A DNA stretch of 30,806 nucleotides from JBJXFY01 sp046155815 (GTDB taxonomy: Bacteria; Verrucomicrobiota; Verrucomicrobiia; Limisphaerales; CAIMTB01), in assembly GCA_046155815.1 (NCBI GenBank), contig JBJXFY010000241.1, forward strand, positions 1-30,806, in the 5' to 3' direction. Of this stretch, positions 1 through 7,667 are shown one piece after another. How positions within the stretch are numbered: position 1 is the stretch's first letter; each line of letters starts with the position of its first letter. The position numbers and the translations under genes were made by a program. The notes beneath the pieces were generated by a model. It was given only the letters and a program-made list of their open reading frames with translations, did no database searches and was not told the DNA's origin.

Positions 1-2
1 AG

Positions 3-176
3 GCCGCGCTCACCGCGCTCAACCCGGCCTGGGAGGCGGCCGATCCGCTGGCCGGCGAGGCCCGCCGCGCGGCGCTGCCGCTGGCCGCGCTGGAGGAACC
101 GTTCCGCCGGTTGGCGTTTCTTGACCGTTGGTCCGGCCAGTTGCGCGAGCGCCTCGTCGCCCTGGCGACGGCCTAG
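3..176 (+). CDS. C-terminal end of an unidentified protein (partial)
   Basis: An open frame enters from the left edge and ends at TAG 174-176, giving 57 residues. The visible part is rich in Ala, Leu and Arg and ends in an amphipathic stretch (FLDRWSGQLRERLVALATA). Codon use is strongly GC at third positions, like the neighbouring genes, which supports real coding. No domain can be recognised from this tail, so no function is given. It converges on the minus-strand AttH-like gene, with 69 bases between the two stops and no clear terminator hairpin. Confidence 0.55.
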   Translation, partial: AALTALNPAWEAADPLAGEARRAALPLAALEEPFRRLAFLDRWSGQLRERLVALATA

Positions 177-245
177 CGGGCACGCCGGCCGACCGCCCGG
201 CGCGGACGCCCGATCCCCCGAAAAGGGCAGGACCGTGATGCGCCA

Positions 246-1388
246 TCAACGCAACCGAGCTCCGAGGTCGCCGGCGTAGCCGGTCAGTTCGACAAAAGCC
301 TCGCCCACCTGCCGGCCGGTCACGTCCAGGACGCGGCATGCGCCCTCCCAGTACGGCACACCGCCTACGGCTCCGGAGAGTTCCTGGTCCTTCAGCAGCG
401 GCTCCAGGCGCAGCGTGAGCTCCCCCGCCCCGTCGGCGTCCGGCAGCGTGAGCGTGAAGCCCAGCGGATACTCGCCACCCGTGCGCGGGCTGCGCCAGCG
501 GCCCAGCGGCTCCAGCCGGAACCGGTCCGGTCCGAAGTGCCGCACGTGCCCGGCGCGGTCCACCCACGCCAGCGTGGAAAACTCGTCCGTGCCGCCATCC
601 TTGAGGCGCAACCGGTACAGCATGACCTCGCGGCCATCGTGGAGCTGGATCGAGGCCCAGTCCCAGCCGGCCTGGTCCACGTCGAGCTGGCTGCTGCTGA
701 ACTCGTGGTCCATCCACGCCTGCCCCCGCACCGCGCGCGCGCGGCCGTCGAGCGTCAGCGTCCCTTCCACCGCCAGGCGCGGGAAGGTCAGGTAATGGCT
801 CGCGGCCGCGGGCGAAGCTCCTTTGCGTGAAACGCCGTTCGTGCCGAACACGACGAGCGGCTTGGCCGGCTGCAGCGTCAGGTCGAGCGTCGCCTCCGCA
901 CGCACGCCGCCGAGCAGCCGCATCGTCTCCGCCGCGACGAACTCCAGCGACCAGTTGCCGTTCCAGACGCGCAGCGTCTCCGTCGCCGCGCCGGCGTTCC
1001 AACCGTCCCGGTTCAGCCGTTCCTGGTGCAGGAAGCGTCCTGTTGCCGGTTCGGACACGGCCATGTGCGCGAGGTGAAGCTGCTCGGCGCCGAAGCCCGG
1101 TGAACTTGTGATTTCGTTCGTGGTCCGCGGCGGCGCGGTGCGGAAGAAGGTGGCCTGAAACCCGAAGCGGTTGCTCGTCGCGTCCCACAGATGGCCGGTC
1201 AGATACCACCATTCGAGGCGGAACTCCGGATGGCTGCCGTGGTCGCGCGGAAAGACGAAACGCCGGCCCGGCTGCGGCACGGCAAACTCCGTTCCCCACG
1301 CCGCCAAGCCGAACATCAGCCCAAGGAGCGGCCCCAGCAGCGCCCTCCACTGGACACTTGAGGCTTGAAACTTGAAACTCCCGGTCAT
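246..1388 (-). CDS. AttH/CrtC-family secreted lipocalin-like protein
   Basis: This is a predicted exported protein of the AttH / carotenoid 1,2-hydratase-like group (two lipocalin-type domains; COG5621 family), 380 residues. The start chosen is ATG 1388, which overlaps the permease stop as ATGA (1385-1388), so translation is probably coupled; a longer frame to 1517 only runs back into the permease. The N-terminus has a hydrophobic signal segment (ALLGPLLGLMFGLAAWG). Family hallmarks follow: EWWYLTGHL shortly after the signal, then a WMDHEF / GWDWASIQL / EVMLYRLRLKDGG block in the second half. In Agrobacterium, attEFGH encodes an ATPase, permeases and this secreted protein, the same combination as here. 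Its exact substrate is unknown; related proteins have been called hydrolases mainly by annotation. It is most likely the extracytoplasmic partner of the ABC exporter. Confidence 0.85.
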   Translation of the reverse strand: MTGSFKFQASSVQWRALLGPLLGLMFGLAAWGTEFAVPQPGRRFVFPRDHGSHPEFRLEWWYLTGHLWDATSNRFGFQATFFRTAPPRTTNEITSSPGFGAEQLHLAHMAVSEPATGRFLHQERLNRDGWNAGAATETLRVWNGNWSLEFVAAETMRLLGGVRAEATLDLTLQPAKPLVVFGTNGVSRKGASPAAASHYLTFPRLAVEGTLTLDGRARAVRGQAWMDHEFSSSQLDVDQAGWDWASIQLHDGREVMLYRLRLKDGGTDEFSTLAWVDRAGHVRHFGPDRFRLEPLGRWRSPRTGGEYPLGFTLTLPDADGAGELTLRLEPLLKDQELSGAVGGVPYWEGACRVLDVTGRQVGEAFVELTGYAGDLGARLR

Positions 1389-4018
1389 TCTTCCCTTTCC
1401 GCCGGCAGCCGCGCGCCCCAGCGGCCCACGGCCCAGCTCACGCCCAGCGCCGTCGCGACGACAAGGCCCGCCAGCAGCGCGAGCTGCCCCGCCGGCAAGT
1501 CGAACTGGAGCGTCCAACCGAAAGTCTGCTTGTTGATCACGCGGATGAGCAGCCAGCCCAGCGCGAGGCTGGCCGCGAGCCCTGCCGCCAGCCCCGTGAC
1601 GACCACCAGCAGCCCCTCCCCCGCCGCGGCCCGCGCCAGCTCGCCGCGCGTCAGCCCAAGCGCGCGCAGCGTCGTCAGCTCGGCGCGGCGCCCGAGCAGC
1701 ACGCTGGCCAGCGTCATCGCCAGGCCAAGCACGGCCACGACGAGGCCAATGACCTCAAGCGCGTAGGTGATGGCGAACGTCTGCCGGAAGATGCGCAGCA
1801 CCTCGTCGCGGAGGTGCGCGTTCGTGAAAGCCTGGAGGCCTGGATGCTCGGCGAGGAACTCCGTGCGCAGGCGCTCCGCGTCCGCAGGGGCGTGCAGCTT
1901 GAGGATCACGCTCGCCGCGTGCTCCGTGGCGAACCAGTTCGTGAAGTGCCGCCGATCCACCACGAGCGAGCCGCGCTCGTTTCCGTAGTCGGCAAACACG
2001 CCGGCAATCGTCACCGCCCGCGGCCCCGCTGGCGTCGGCAATTCCAGCCCGTCGCCTTGTCGCAGGCGGAACCGTTCGCTGAAGCTCTCGCTGGCGAGCA
2101 CAGGCGTTGAATTTGAAATCTCAAATTTCAAATTTGAGATCCCGCCTTTCGGTGCCTCGACCCACGCGAGTTCCATATGGCGCTGCATGAACGCAAGGTT
2201 GCCGCCGGCGAGCACGGTCGTGCCGCCGGGCAACGTGACTTCTGCGGCGTGGATCACGTTGGCATCCACCACCTCGGGACGGGCGGCGAGCGCGCGCCAG
2301 GTCGCCGGGGAAAGGCGGTTGTCCGTGGACGCGCTCTGCGCGCCGGCGCTGGAAAGGTAGAGGTCGGCCTGGAAGGTGCGGCCGATCCAGCCGCGCATCG
2401 TGCGGTCGAAGCTGCCCACGAGGATCACCATCCCCGCCGTCATCGCCACCGCGCAGATCAGGCCCGCCGTGGCCAGCACATGCCGGCCGGAGGGCGTGAC
2501 CAGATGGCTCGTCGCGAGCCGGACCGTGGCGGAATGCCGGCCCAACGGCCGCAGGCCGCGCGCGACGCTGGCCAGCGCCCAGCCGCCCAGGATTCCGCCG
2601 CCCACGATCCAGAGCAGCGCCGCCGCGTAGCCGCCCAGCGGGAAGCGCACGCCGCCCGCGAACCGCAGCGGGGGCAGGAGCGCGCACAATCCGCCCAGCA
2701 CCACCAGTCCCACACCCAGCCCCGGATGGCGCAGCGCCCAGGCTGCCGGCGCCAGCGCGGCGTGGCGGACGAGGAGCTGCGCCGGCGGCGTGCGGGCGGC
2801 GTTGCGGGCCGGCCACCAGCCCGCGACGACGCTCGCCGCCACCGCAAGGCCCAGGGCCAGCAGCAGCTCGCCCGGCGCGAGGGCGGCGGATTCGGCGCTG
2901 TTCGCGTAGTACAGCGCGTTCACCGTCCGGCCCACGAGGCGCACCGTGATCTGCGCGCCGGCCCAGCCGAGCCCCACGCCCACCGCCCCCCCGACCAGCC
3001 CTACCAGCGCCGCCTCCGCCAGCCACGCCCGCCGGATCGCGCCCTCCGTCACGCCCAGCGACCGCAGCACCCCGATCTCCTCCCGCCGCCGCACGACCGC
3101 ACCGTCCAGCGCCTGCACGATGAGGTACAGGCCCACCAGCAGCGCAATCAGCGAGAGGACCGTGAGGTTCAGCCGGAACGCGCGTGTCATCATCGCGCCC
3201 GCGTCCCGGCGGTCCGCAGGCGTCGTCACGAGCCAGCGTCCGCGCGCCTCATGCCCGAGCAGCGCGCCCAGCGCCACGCGCCGGGCCGCGTCATCCGGCC
3301 CCGGCTCGACGAGGAACTCGACGCGTGAAAGCCGTCCTTCGCGCCCCGTGAGCCGCTGCAGCGCCGGCAGGTCCATCACGAGGAACGTCGCCGGGGCCGC
3401 GGGCCGGCCGGGCTGGTCGGGAATCACCCCGGCCACGCGCAGCGGCACGACGTCCTCGTTGAGGATCAGCGTGAGCGTGTCGCCGACGGTCAACGCATCG
3501 CGCGCCGCCAGCGCCGCGCTGACGAACACCGCGCGCGGATCGCGGAAGGTCTCCCAAAACGCCCCGTCGTCCTCGTCCTCGGCCTCGGGCTTGCTGCCAC
3601 GAAACCATCCGCGCTGCACCTGCGCGCGGTCCACGAGGTTCTGGATGCCCAGCAGGTCCACGCTGAGGATCTGGAACGTCGCGCGGCTGCCGATGGCCTC
3701 GTTCCTGCCGGAGGGCGGGCGGGTCGCCGTGCTTTCGACGACCGGGATCAGGTTCACCGGCGCGGCCCCGAGCGCGGCGCGGAGTTCGGGCAGGATCGCT
3801 TCGGGCAGGTCGCCGGCGGGGGCCTGGATCACCCAGTCGCTCGAGGCCGTGACCAGCTCGGTGAAGTGCCGGAAGCTCGTGACGGCCGCGCGGTTCGCGA
3901 GGCGGATCGAGAAGTACACCGCGATGCCCAGCGCGAGGATCAGCACCAGCAGCGACGACTGTCCCGGCGCGTCGCGCCAGTGCCGCAGCGTGAAGCGGCG
4001 CAGCAGGAGCTGGGTCAT
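1385..4018 (-). CDS. FtsX/MacB-type ABC transporter permease, double-length
   Basis: An 877-residue inner-membrane permease. One TM helix near residues 20-40 is followed by a large extracytoplasmic domain. The first FtsX block (around 280-420) reads RRREEIGVLRSLGVTEGAIRRAWLAEA. A middle group of hydrophobic helices leads to a second extracytoplasmic domain, then a C-terminal FtsX block containing RRAELTTLRALGLTRGELARAAAGEG. The length and the two FtsX blocks match a fusion of the two permeases (AttF plus AttG type) that are separate in Agrobacterium. It starts 40 bases after the ATPase stop and overlaps attH-like by 4 bases, so the three form one operon. Such permeases usually act in lipoprotein or peptide export, or mechanotransmission, with MacB/LolD-like ATPases. 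Odd feature: residues about 626-637 are encoded by an AT-rich palindromic microrepeat (see 2118-2140) unlike the rest of the gene. Confidence 0.9.
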   Translation of the reverse strand: MTQLLLRRFTLRHWRDAPGQSSLLVLILALGIAVYFSIRLANRAAVTSFRHFTELVTASSDWVIQAPAGDLPEAILPELRAALGAAPVNLIPVVESTATRPPSGRNEAIGSRATFQILSVDLLGIQNLVDRAQVQRGWFRGSKPEAEDEDDGAFWETFRDPRAVFVSAALAARDALTVGDTLTLILNEDVVPLRVAGVIPDQPGRPAAPATFLVMDLPALQRLTGREGRLSRVEFLVEPGPDDAARRVALGALLGHEARGRWLVTTPADRRDAGAMMTRAFRLNLTVLSLIALLVGLYLIVQALDGAVVRRREEIGVLRSLGVTEGAIRRAWLAEAALVGLVGGAVGVGLGWAGAQITVRLVGRTVNALYYANSAESAALAPGELLLALGLAVAASVVAGWWPARNAARTPPAQLLVRHAALAPAAWALRHPGLGVGLVVLGGLCALLPPLRFAGGVRFPLGGYAAALLWIVGGGILGGWALASVARGLRPLGRHSATVRLATSHLVTPSGRHVLATAGLICAVAMTAGMVILVGSFDRTMRGWIGRTFQADLYLSSAGAQSASTDNRLSPATWRALAARPEVVDANVIHAAEVTLPGGTTVLAGGNLAFMQRHMELAWVEAPKGGISNLKFEISNSTPVLASESFSERFRLRQGDGLELPTPAGPRAVTIAGVFADYGNERGSLVVDRRHFTNWFATEHAASVILKLHAPADAERLRTEFLAEHPGLQAFTNAHLRDEVLRIFRQTFAITYALEVIGLVVAVLGLAMTLASVLLGRRAELTTLRALGLTRGELARAAAGEGLLVVVTGLAAGLAASLALGWLLIRVINKQTFGWTLQFDLPAGQLALLAGLVVATALGVSWAVGRWGARLPAEREE
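2118..2140. repeat. AT-rich palindromic microrepeat inside the permease gene
   Basis: A perfect inverted repeat with 11-base arms (ATCTCAAATTT and its complement) and a one-base spacer. It sits in a wider AT-rich block starting near 2107, within a gene of about 70% GC. It is read in frame as part of GISNLKFEISNSTPV. A similar loose TTGAAACTTGAAACT run lies at 1367-1380, at the start of the attH-like gene. I recall ISNLKFEIS-like peptides from several verrucomicrobial proteins, so this looks like a dispersed repeat that has entered a coding region without breaking the frame. Confidence 0.7.
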
Positions 4019-4058
4019 CGGGCCGGCGGAGGTTCGCGGAGGGCGGGCGGCGGCGGCT

Positions 4059-4769
4059 TCACTCGACCTGCCCGTCGCGCATCCGGACGACGCGGTGGCA
4101 GATGCGGGTGGCCTCGTCGCTGTGGGTGACGAGCACGAGGGCGGTGCCGGTCTCGTCGGTCAGCTCCCGCAGCAGCTCCAGGACGGCGGCGCCGCTGGCG
4201 GAGTCGAGGTTGCCGGTGGGTTCGTCGGCGAGCAGCAGGGCGGGCCGGTGGACGACGGCGCGGGCGAGGGCCACCCGCTGCTGCTCGCCGCCCGAGAGCT
4301 GCGCCGGCCGCGCATGGGCGCGGGCCGTCAGGCCGACGCGTCCGAGCACCGCGCCCACGCGCGTGCGCCGCTCCGCCTCGCGCACGCCGAGGAGCTGGAG
4401 CGGGAACTCCACGTTTTCCCACGCGCTCAGCGTCGGCAGCAGGTGGAAGAACTGGAAAACCGTGCCGACCACCTCGCGCCGCAAGCGCGCCAGCCCGTCG
4501 CCGTCGAGCGCCGTCAACTCGCGGCCGGCCAGCGTGATCGAGCCGGCATCCGGCCGGTCCACGCCGCCGAGGCAGTTGAGCAGCGTGGTCTTGCCGCTGC
4601 CGGACGGGCCCATGAGCGCGACGCGCTCCCCCGCGGCCACATCGAGCGACACTCCACGCAGCACCGCCAGGCCGTCGTAGGACTTGCGCACCTCGCGCAC
4701 GGCCACGACCGGGGCGGGGGCACCAAGCATGAAAGCAGTACGCCAGGTCTCTTGCAGCATCGCGGGCAT
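4059..4769 (-). CDS. ABC transporter ATP-binding protein (LolD/MacB/AttE type)
   Basis: A 236-residue cytoplasmic ATPase that powers the adjacent FtsX-type permease. All nucleotide-binding motifs are intact: Walker A GPSGSGKTT (54-62), Q-loop VFQFFHLLP (Q106), signature LSGGEQQRVALARA (158-171), Walker B ALLLADEPTGNLD with catalytic E183, and H-loop VTHS (H216). The QFFHLLPTLSAWENVEFPL stretch is typical of the LolD/MacB/AttE subfamily, which mostly exports lipoproteins or peptides or drives envelope mechanotransmission. Start is uncertain: ATG at 4769, 4760 or 4730 (residue 14) are all possible, none with a good Shine-Dalgarno. It is the first confident gene of the export operon. An ECF-type promoter element pointing this way lies 270 bases upstream. 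Confidence 0.93.
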   Translation of the reverse strand: MPAMLQETWRTAFMLGAPAPVVAVREVRKSYDGLAVLRGVSLDVAAGERVALMGPSGSGKTTLLNCLGGVDRPDAGSITLAGRELTALDGDGLARLRREVVGTVFQFFHLLPTLSAWENVEFPLQLLGVREAERRTRVGAVLGRVGLTARAHARPAQLSGGEQQRVALARAVVHRPALLLADEPTGNLDSASGAAVLELLRELTDETGTALVLVTHSDEATRICHRVVRMRDGQVE

Positions 4770-4993
4770 TTCCGGGCGAGCATGGCGCGGGAATCGCCGG
4801 GCGCCACCCGGCGGAGAAAATCCTTCTGCCTGGCAAGGTGGGCTGCCTGAAGGACAGAGGTGGCCACGGCCAGCCCGCCCGTGAAGACGAAGGTGGGCGC
4901 ACCATGCGTCCGGCGACGAGCAGAGGCGCAGGCTGCTCCGGCCGAGGCGTCCCGATGGAGGCGCCCGCGGGCCGATTCGGTAAGTGGCTTCAC
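4514..4993 (-). CDS. Possible leader gene or remnant with strong ribosome binding site (doubtful)
   Basis: A GTG start (4991-4993) stands 6 bases after a perfect AAGGAG (5000-5005, minus strand) and 49 bases after the end of an ECF-type promoter element at 5043-5071. That is exactly the layout expected for a regulon gene. The frame runs 159 codons; residues 32-53 are hydrophobic (PTFVFTGGLAVATSVLQAAHLA), followed by a basic stretch RQKDFLRRVAP. However, the last 256 bases overlap the ATPase gene in another frame and look like shadow sequence. So either a short gene here has been frameshifted, or it is a leader translated ahead of the ABC operon, or it is not a gene. No homologue is recognised. 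Only the first about 75 codons look plausible. Confidence 0.3.
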   Translation of the reverse strand: MKPLTESARGRLHRDASAGAACASARRRTHGAPTFVFTGGLAVATSVLQAAHLARQKDFLRRVAPGDSRAMLARKCPRCCKRPGVLLSCLVPPPRSWPCARCASPTTAWRCCVECRSMWPRGSASRSWARPAAARPRCSTASAAWTGRMPARSRWPAAS

Positions 4994-5223
4994 GGCTTGC
5001 TCCTTGATTGCCGGGCCGGCACCCGTGCCGGCTTTCGCAAGCTACTACCGAAGCGGCGGGTCATGGTTACAGCGCCGATTCCGGAATGCGCACAGCGCAG
5101 GCAGCGCCCCGTTGCCACGCTTCCAGCCGCAGCGCCGGCCGAGGGCGGGGCGGAAAAGCCGTTTTCATTGACGTTGCCAAAGCAGGAGTTCAGCCTGCGA
5201 CCAGACTACCCAAAGTCCGCCCC
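4770..5223. other. Divergent control region between ABC operon and ECF sigma gene
   Basis: A 454-base stretch without a confident gene. Its left part holds the doubtful GTG frame with its AAGGAG site. Its centre holds the minus-strand ECF-type promoter element (5043-5071). On the plus strand, the 152 bases before the sigma factor show no copy of that element and no convincing housekeeping promoter. The sigma factor's own promoter therefore cannot be named. No hairpin followed by a T run is visible. Confidence 0.5.
5043..5071 (-). promoter_or_regulatory. ECF-type promoter element, copy 1 (faces the ABC operon)
   Basis: Minus strand: TGTAACC (5071 to 5065), 15-base spacer, GGTAGTA (5049 to 5043). 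Both blocks and the spacer length are identical to the copies at 13261 and 15679. It is followed by AAGGAG and a GTG start at 4993, and further on by the ABC export operon. The AAC-bearing upstream block is typical of ECF sigma recognition. That the neighbouring sigma factor reads it is inference. Confidence 0.7.
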
Positions 5224-5976
5224 ATGACAGCCACGGAACCGCGCGGCAGCGAGAGTGTGTCCGGTCTCGGAGGCTTCGACACCACGCACTGGAGCGTGGT
5301 ACTGGCGGCGGGGGCACGGGAGACGAAGCAGGCCGAGGCCGCGCTGGAAACCCTGTGCCTCACGTACTGGTATCCCCTCTACGCCTACGTCCGGCGCCGG
5401 GGCCACGGCCCGGAAGACGCGCAGGATCTCACGCAGGAATTCTTCGCCCGGCTGCTGGCGAAGGAATACTTCCGCCGCGCCGACCGGGAGCGGGGCCGGT
5501 TCCGGTCCTTCCTGCTGAAGTCACTCCAGCATTTCCTGGTTAATGAGTGGGTCCGCGGCCAGGCCAGGAAACGGGGCGGCGGGGAGAAGCTCATCCCGCT
5601 GGACGAGGCGCTGGCCGAGCGGCTCTACCAGCAGGAACCGGCCACGCCGCACCCGCCGGAGAGCCTCTACGACCGGCGCTGGGCGGTCACGCTGCTCGAC
5701 CGGGCGATGGAACGGCTGGGCGCGGACTACGCCGCGGCCGGGAAGCGCGGGCTGTTCGACCAGTTGAAGGGCCTGCTGCTGACGGAGGGTTCAGGCGGAA
5801 TTTACCGTGAGAAGGCGCTTCAGGCAGGAATGAGTGAGGGTGCCGTGAAGGTGGCGGTACACCGGCTGCGTCATCGTTTCGGCGAGGCGGTGCGGGCGGA
5901 GATCGCCCAGACCGTCGCCACCCCGGCCGAAGTGGAGGAAGAACTGCGCGGCCTGCTGGCCGCGATGAGCGGGTGA
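5224..5976 (+). CDS. ECF-type RNA polymerase sigma factor (kinase-associated group)
   Basis: A 250-residue sigma factor, longer than classical ECF factors (about 190). It opens with GGFDTTHWSVVLAAG, the usual beginning of the large ECF factors that sit beside Ser/Thr kinases in Verrucomicrobiota and Planctomycetota. Sigma region 2 spans about residues 35-115 (LCLTYWYPLYAYVRRRGHGPEDAQDLTQEFFARLLAKEYF). A linker is followed by region 4 at about 150-230 with the helix-turn-helix YREKALQAGMSEGAVKVAVHRLRHRF. The start ATG 5224 is chosen because homology begins a few residues later; the frame is open upstream to 5008 without recognisable sequence. No anti-sigma gene is adjacent. The candidate partner is the transmembrane kinase at 8890, now separated from it by a 2.8-kb cassette. 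Phosphorylation of an ECF factor by a Ser/Thr kinase is known in Vibrio (EcfP/PknT); here it is only a hypothesis. Confidence 0.92.
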   Translation: MTATEPRGSESVSGLGGFDTTHWSVVLAAGARETKQAEAALETLCLTYWYPLYAYVRRRGHGPEDAQDLTQEFFARLLAKEYFRRADRERGRFRSFLLKSLQHFLVNEWVRGQARKRGGGEKLIPLDEALAERLYQQEPATPHPPESLYDRRWAVTLLDRAMERLGADYAAAGKRGLFDQLKGLLLTEGSGGIYREKALQAGMSEGAVKVAVHRLRHRFGEAVRAEIAQTVATPAEVEEELRGLLAAMSG

Positions 5977-5978
5977 GC

Positions 5979-6010
5979 CCCCGTAACCGGCCGCCGCCAC
6001 GTCTGTAGTA
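5979..6010 (+). promoter_or_regulatory. ECF-type promoter element, copy 2, in a 32-bp perfect direct repeat
   Basis: CGTAACC (5982-5988), 15-base spacer, TGTAGTA (6004-6010). It begins only 2 bases after the sigma factor stop codon. The whole 32-base block, spacer included, is repeated without a mismatch at 8828-8859 in front of the kinase. It would drive the lipoprotein/membrane cassette 6257-8570, with a leader of roughly 240 bases. Identity of the non-critical spacer shows duplication, not just shared recognition. Confidence 0.72.
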
Positions 6011-6256
6011 CCGTTACAAATGCCTCGGACTTTTCCACCGCAATCAAAGCGAATGAAGACGACGGGATCGTTCGGCCCAACGGCGGGCGGTGGCCGGGGC
6101 GGGCCACGGCGAAGTCACCTGCGCCGGCTGTCAGTGGCCGGCGCGGAACGCGCGGACAAGAGGAGATCGTCCATTCTGGTCCCTGCTTTCCGACCCGGTT
6201 CGACGCTGGAAGCACCAGCGGGGCCAAATTGCCGGGTTCCACAACAGCGCCACCCG

Positions 6257-6853
6257 ATGAACACAGCTCCTTCCCGGGCACCATGGGCTGCCGGCCGCTG
6301 GGCGGGCTTGCTGGGCGCCCTGAGCCTTCTCACGGGGTGCAGGACGGTCGAACTGAACGACGCCCCCGATGAAAGCCCGCCCACGATCACGGTCAGCATC
6401 ACCGGCATTGACATGCGCGTGGCCTATGGCGACCTGATCCCAAACACTAACTGGAGCGGAACGCATCGCGGCTTGCTGCGGGACGGCATGGGCTTTCGCC
6501 ACGGCTTCATTGATCGGAACAGGCAATCCACCGTCATCGCCACGGCCACGGACGCCGATTCTGGAATCAAACAAATCGGCCTTCGTGTGCTGCCCCAAGG
6601 GTGGTGCCGTATAGGCGAGCGCATAGGACATGGATGGACCGACGGCGATTTTGTCCCGGTCATTGGTGGCGCTCCGCCCCCCGGCCCCGGCGACAGGGTT
6701 CCGCGTTCCCGAACGGCCAGCGTCACGTTTCGTCTGGCTGACTTCGGCGGAACCCTATGTGAAGTGCCGGAGGTGACGCATGTGATTTTTGAGGCCAGGG
6801 CGCTCAACCACCAGCACCAGGAGACCTGGTTCCAAACCCGCACCTTCCCATGA
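6257..6853 (+). CDS. Predicted lipoprotein, function unknown
   Basis: 198 residues. The start ATG 6257 is chosen because it yields a proper lipoprotein signal: basic N-terminus, hydrophobic core AGLLGALSLL and lipobox LLTGC, with the lipidated cysteine at about residue 28. The frame is open back to 6020, but that extension is Arg/Gly-rich and unlike a signal. The mature part has a probable beta-rich domain (PPTITVSITGIDMRV, RQSTVIATATDADSGIKQIGLRV, RTASVTFRLADFGG, THVIFEARALN) that reads like an Ig/cadherin-type fold. Two or three cysteines (WCRIG, LCEVP) remain after the lipidated one. It is the first gene after promoter copy 2. I do not recognise the family; an envelope-exposed sensor or structural lipoprotein is plausible. 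Confidence 0.7.
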   Translation: MNTAPSRAPWAAGRWAGLLGALSLLTGCRTVELNDAPDESPPTITVSITGIDMRVAYGDLIPNTNWSGTHRGLLRDGMGFRHGFIDRNRQSTVIATATDADSGIKQIGLRVLPQGWCRIGERIGHGWTDGDFVPVIGGAPPPGPGDRVPRSRTASVTFRLADFGGTLCEVPEVTHVIFEARALNHQHQETWFQTRTFP

Positions 6854-7039
6854 GTCTCGCCGCGTGGCGCAGCGGGCCGGTCACAGGCACCTGCCGGGCC
6901 GGGAACAGCCCCGCGGACGCATGCTTCCCTCACCCTGATTGTCGGTTTAGCCGGGCTGGTGGCCAGCGACAGGAACACTTCCCGCTGTCTCGGACAGCCA
7001 AGCGTCAAACTGCTTCGCGGGACATTCGCAATCCACGCC

Positions 7040-7660
7040 ATGACTGACGGGCAACCAACCGGCATCGGAGGATCCCCCGCGACGGCCGTCGGACCACCCC
7101 GTGCCGCGGATTCCGAGCCCGCATCCGCGTCCCCTTTCCCGAGGCACGCCTGCCGCGGCATTGTGGGGACGGCTGCGCTCGCCGGCGCGTTGGGCGCATG
7201 GTTCTGCTCCCGGGACTGGGATCTCGCCGCCGGCGAAAGGTGGGGCGGGGCCGCCATCGGAATGCTCCTCGGGCTGGTGCTGGGTCTGCAGGTCGTCCGG
7301 ATGCGCGATCCCCGGAAACGGCGCACCGACCCGGCGGCGTTCCTGACGAGCGCGCGGTGGATGCTGGCCCTGGGCGTCATCTCGTCTTCGCTGGCCGCCG
7401 CCCTGTTGTTCCTGCTGCTGATCAGCGGCGAGGGCGCGAGCTTGGTGCTGATCCTCGTCCTGCCGCTGACGGCGCTCTGCTGGCTGATCGGCGGGCGGAT
7501 GGTTTCCGCGGCGGCACAACGGGCCCTCCGGGAAATCAAAGCGGGGCAGCGACCGGAAACGGAGCGGTCGCTGGTGGGGCTGGCCCTGACGCTCAGCCGG
7601 CTGCCGGACGTGGCGTTTCTGGGCCTTCTCCTGTGGTTGGTGGTGGCGATCCTCTCATGA
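7040..7660 (+). CDS. Integral membrane protein, function unknown
   Basis: 206 residues, start taken at ATG 7040 (MTDGQPTGIGGSPA). A GTG at 6959 would add 27 unremarkable residues. After a Pro/Ala-rich cytoplasmic-looking N-terminus come about five hydrophobic segments: around 44-58, 70-88, 110-133, 138-160 and 186-205. A basic loop RMRDPRKRRTD follows the second helix and REIKAGQRPETERS precedes the last. No catalytic motif is visible. The 186 bases between the lipoprotein stop and this start hold only a 65-codon frame that overlaps the stop as ATGA but has no protein-like character. The gene lies between the lipoprotein and another membrane protein, so it probably shares their transcript and may form a complex with them. 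Confidence 0.65.
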   Translation: MTDGQPTGIGGSPATAVGPPRAADSEPASASPFPRHACRGIVGTAALAGALGAWFCSRDWDLAAGERWGGAAIGMLLGLVLGLQVVRMRDPRKRRTDPAAFLTSARWMLALGVISSSLAAALLFLLLISGEGASLVLILVLPLTALCWLIGGRMVSAAAQRALREIKAGQRPETERSLVGLALTLSRLPDVAFLGLLLWLVVAILS

Positions 7661-7667
7661 GCGCACG

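Noticed and set aside
2177..4850. Long plus-strand open frames opposite the permease and ATPase
   Set aside because: The minus strand encodes intact FtsX and ABC motifs. The plus-strand translations are low-complexity Arg/Ala/Gly sequence.
6011..6256. In-frame extension of the first lipoprotein back to ATG 6020
   Set aside because: It would bury the clear lipoprotein signal (LLTGC) 80 residues inside the protein.
6850..7047. 65-codon frame overlapping the lipoprotein stop as ATGA
   Set aside because: Start position is attractive, but the protein is Arg/Pro/Cys-rich without signal, helix or motif and ends inside the next gene's start region.
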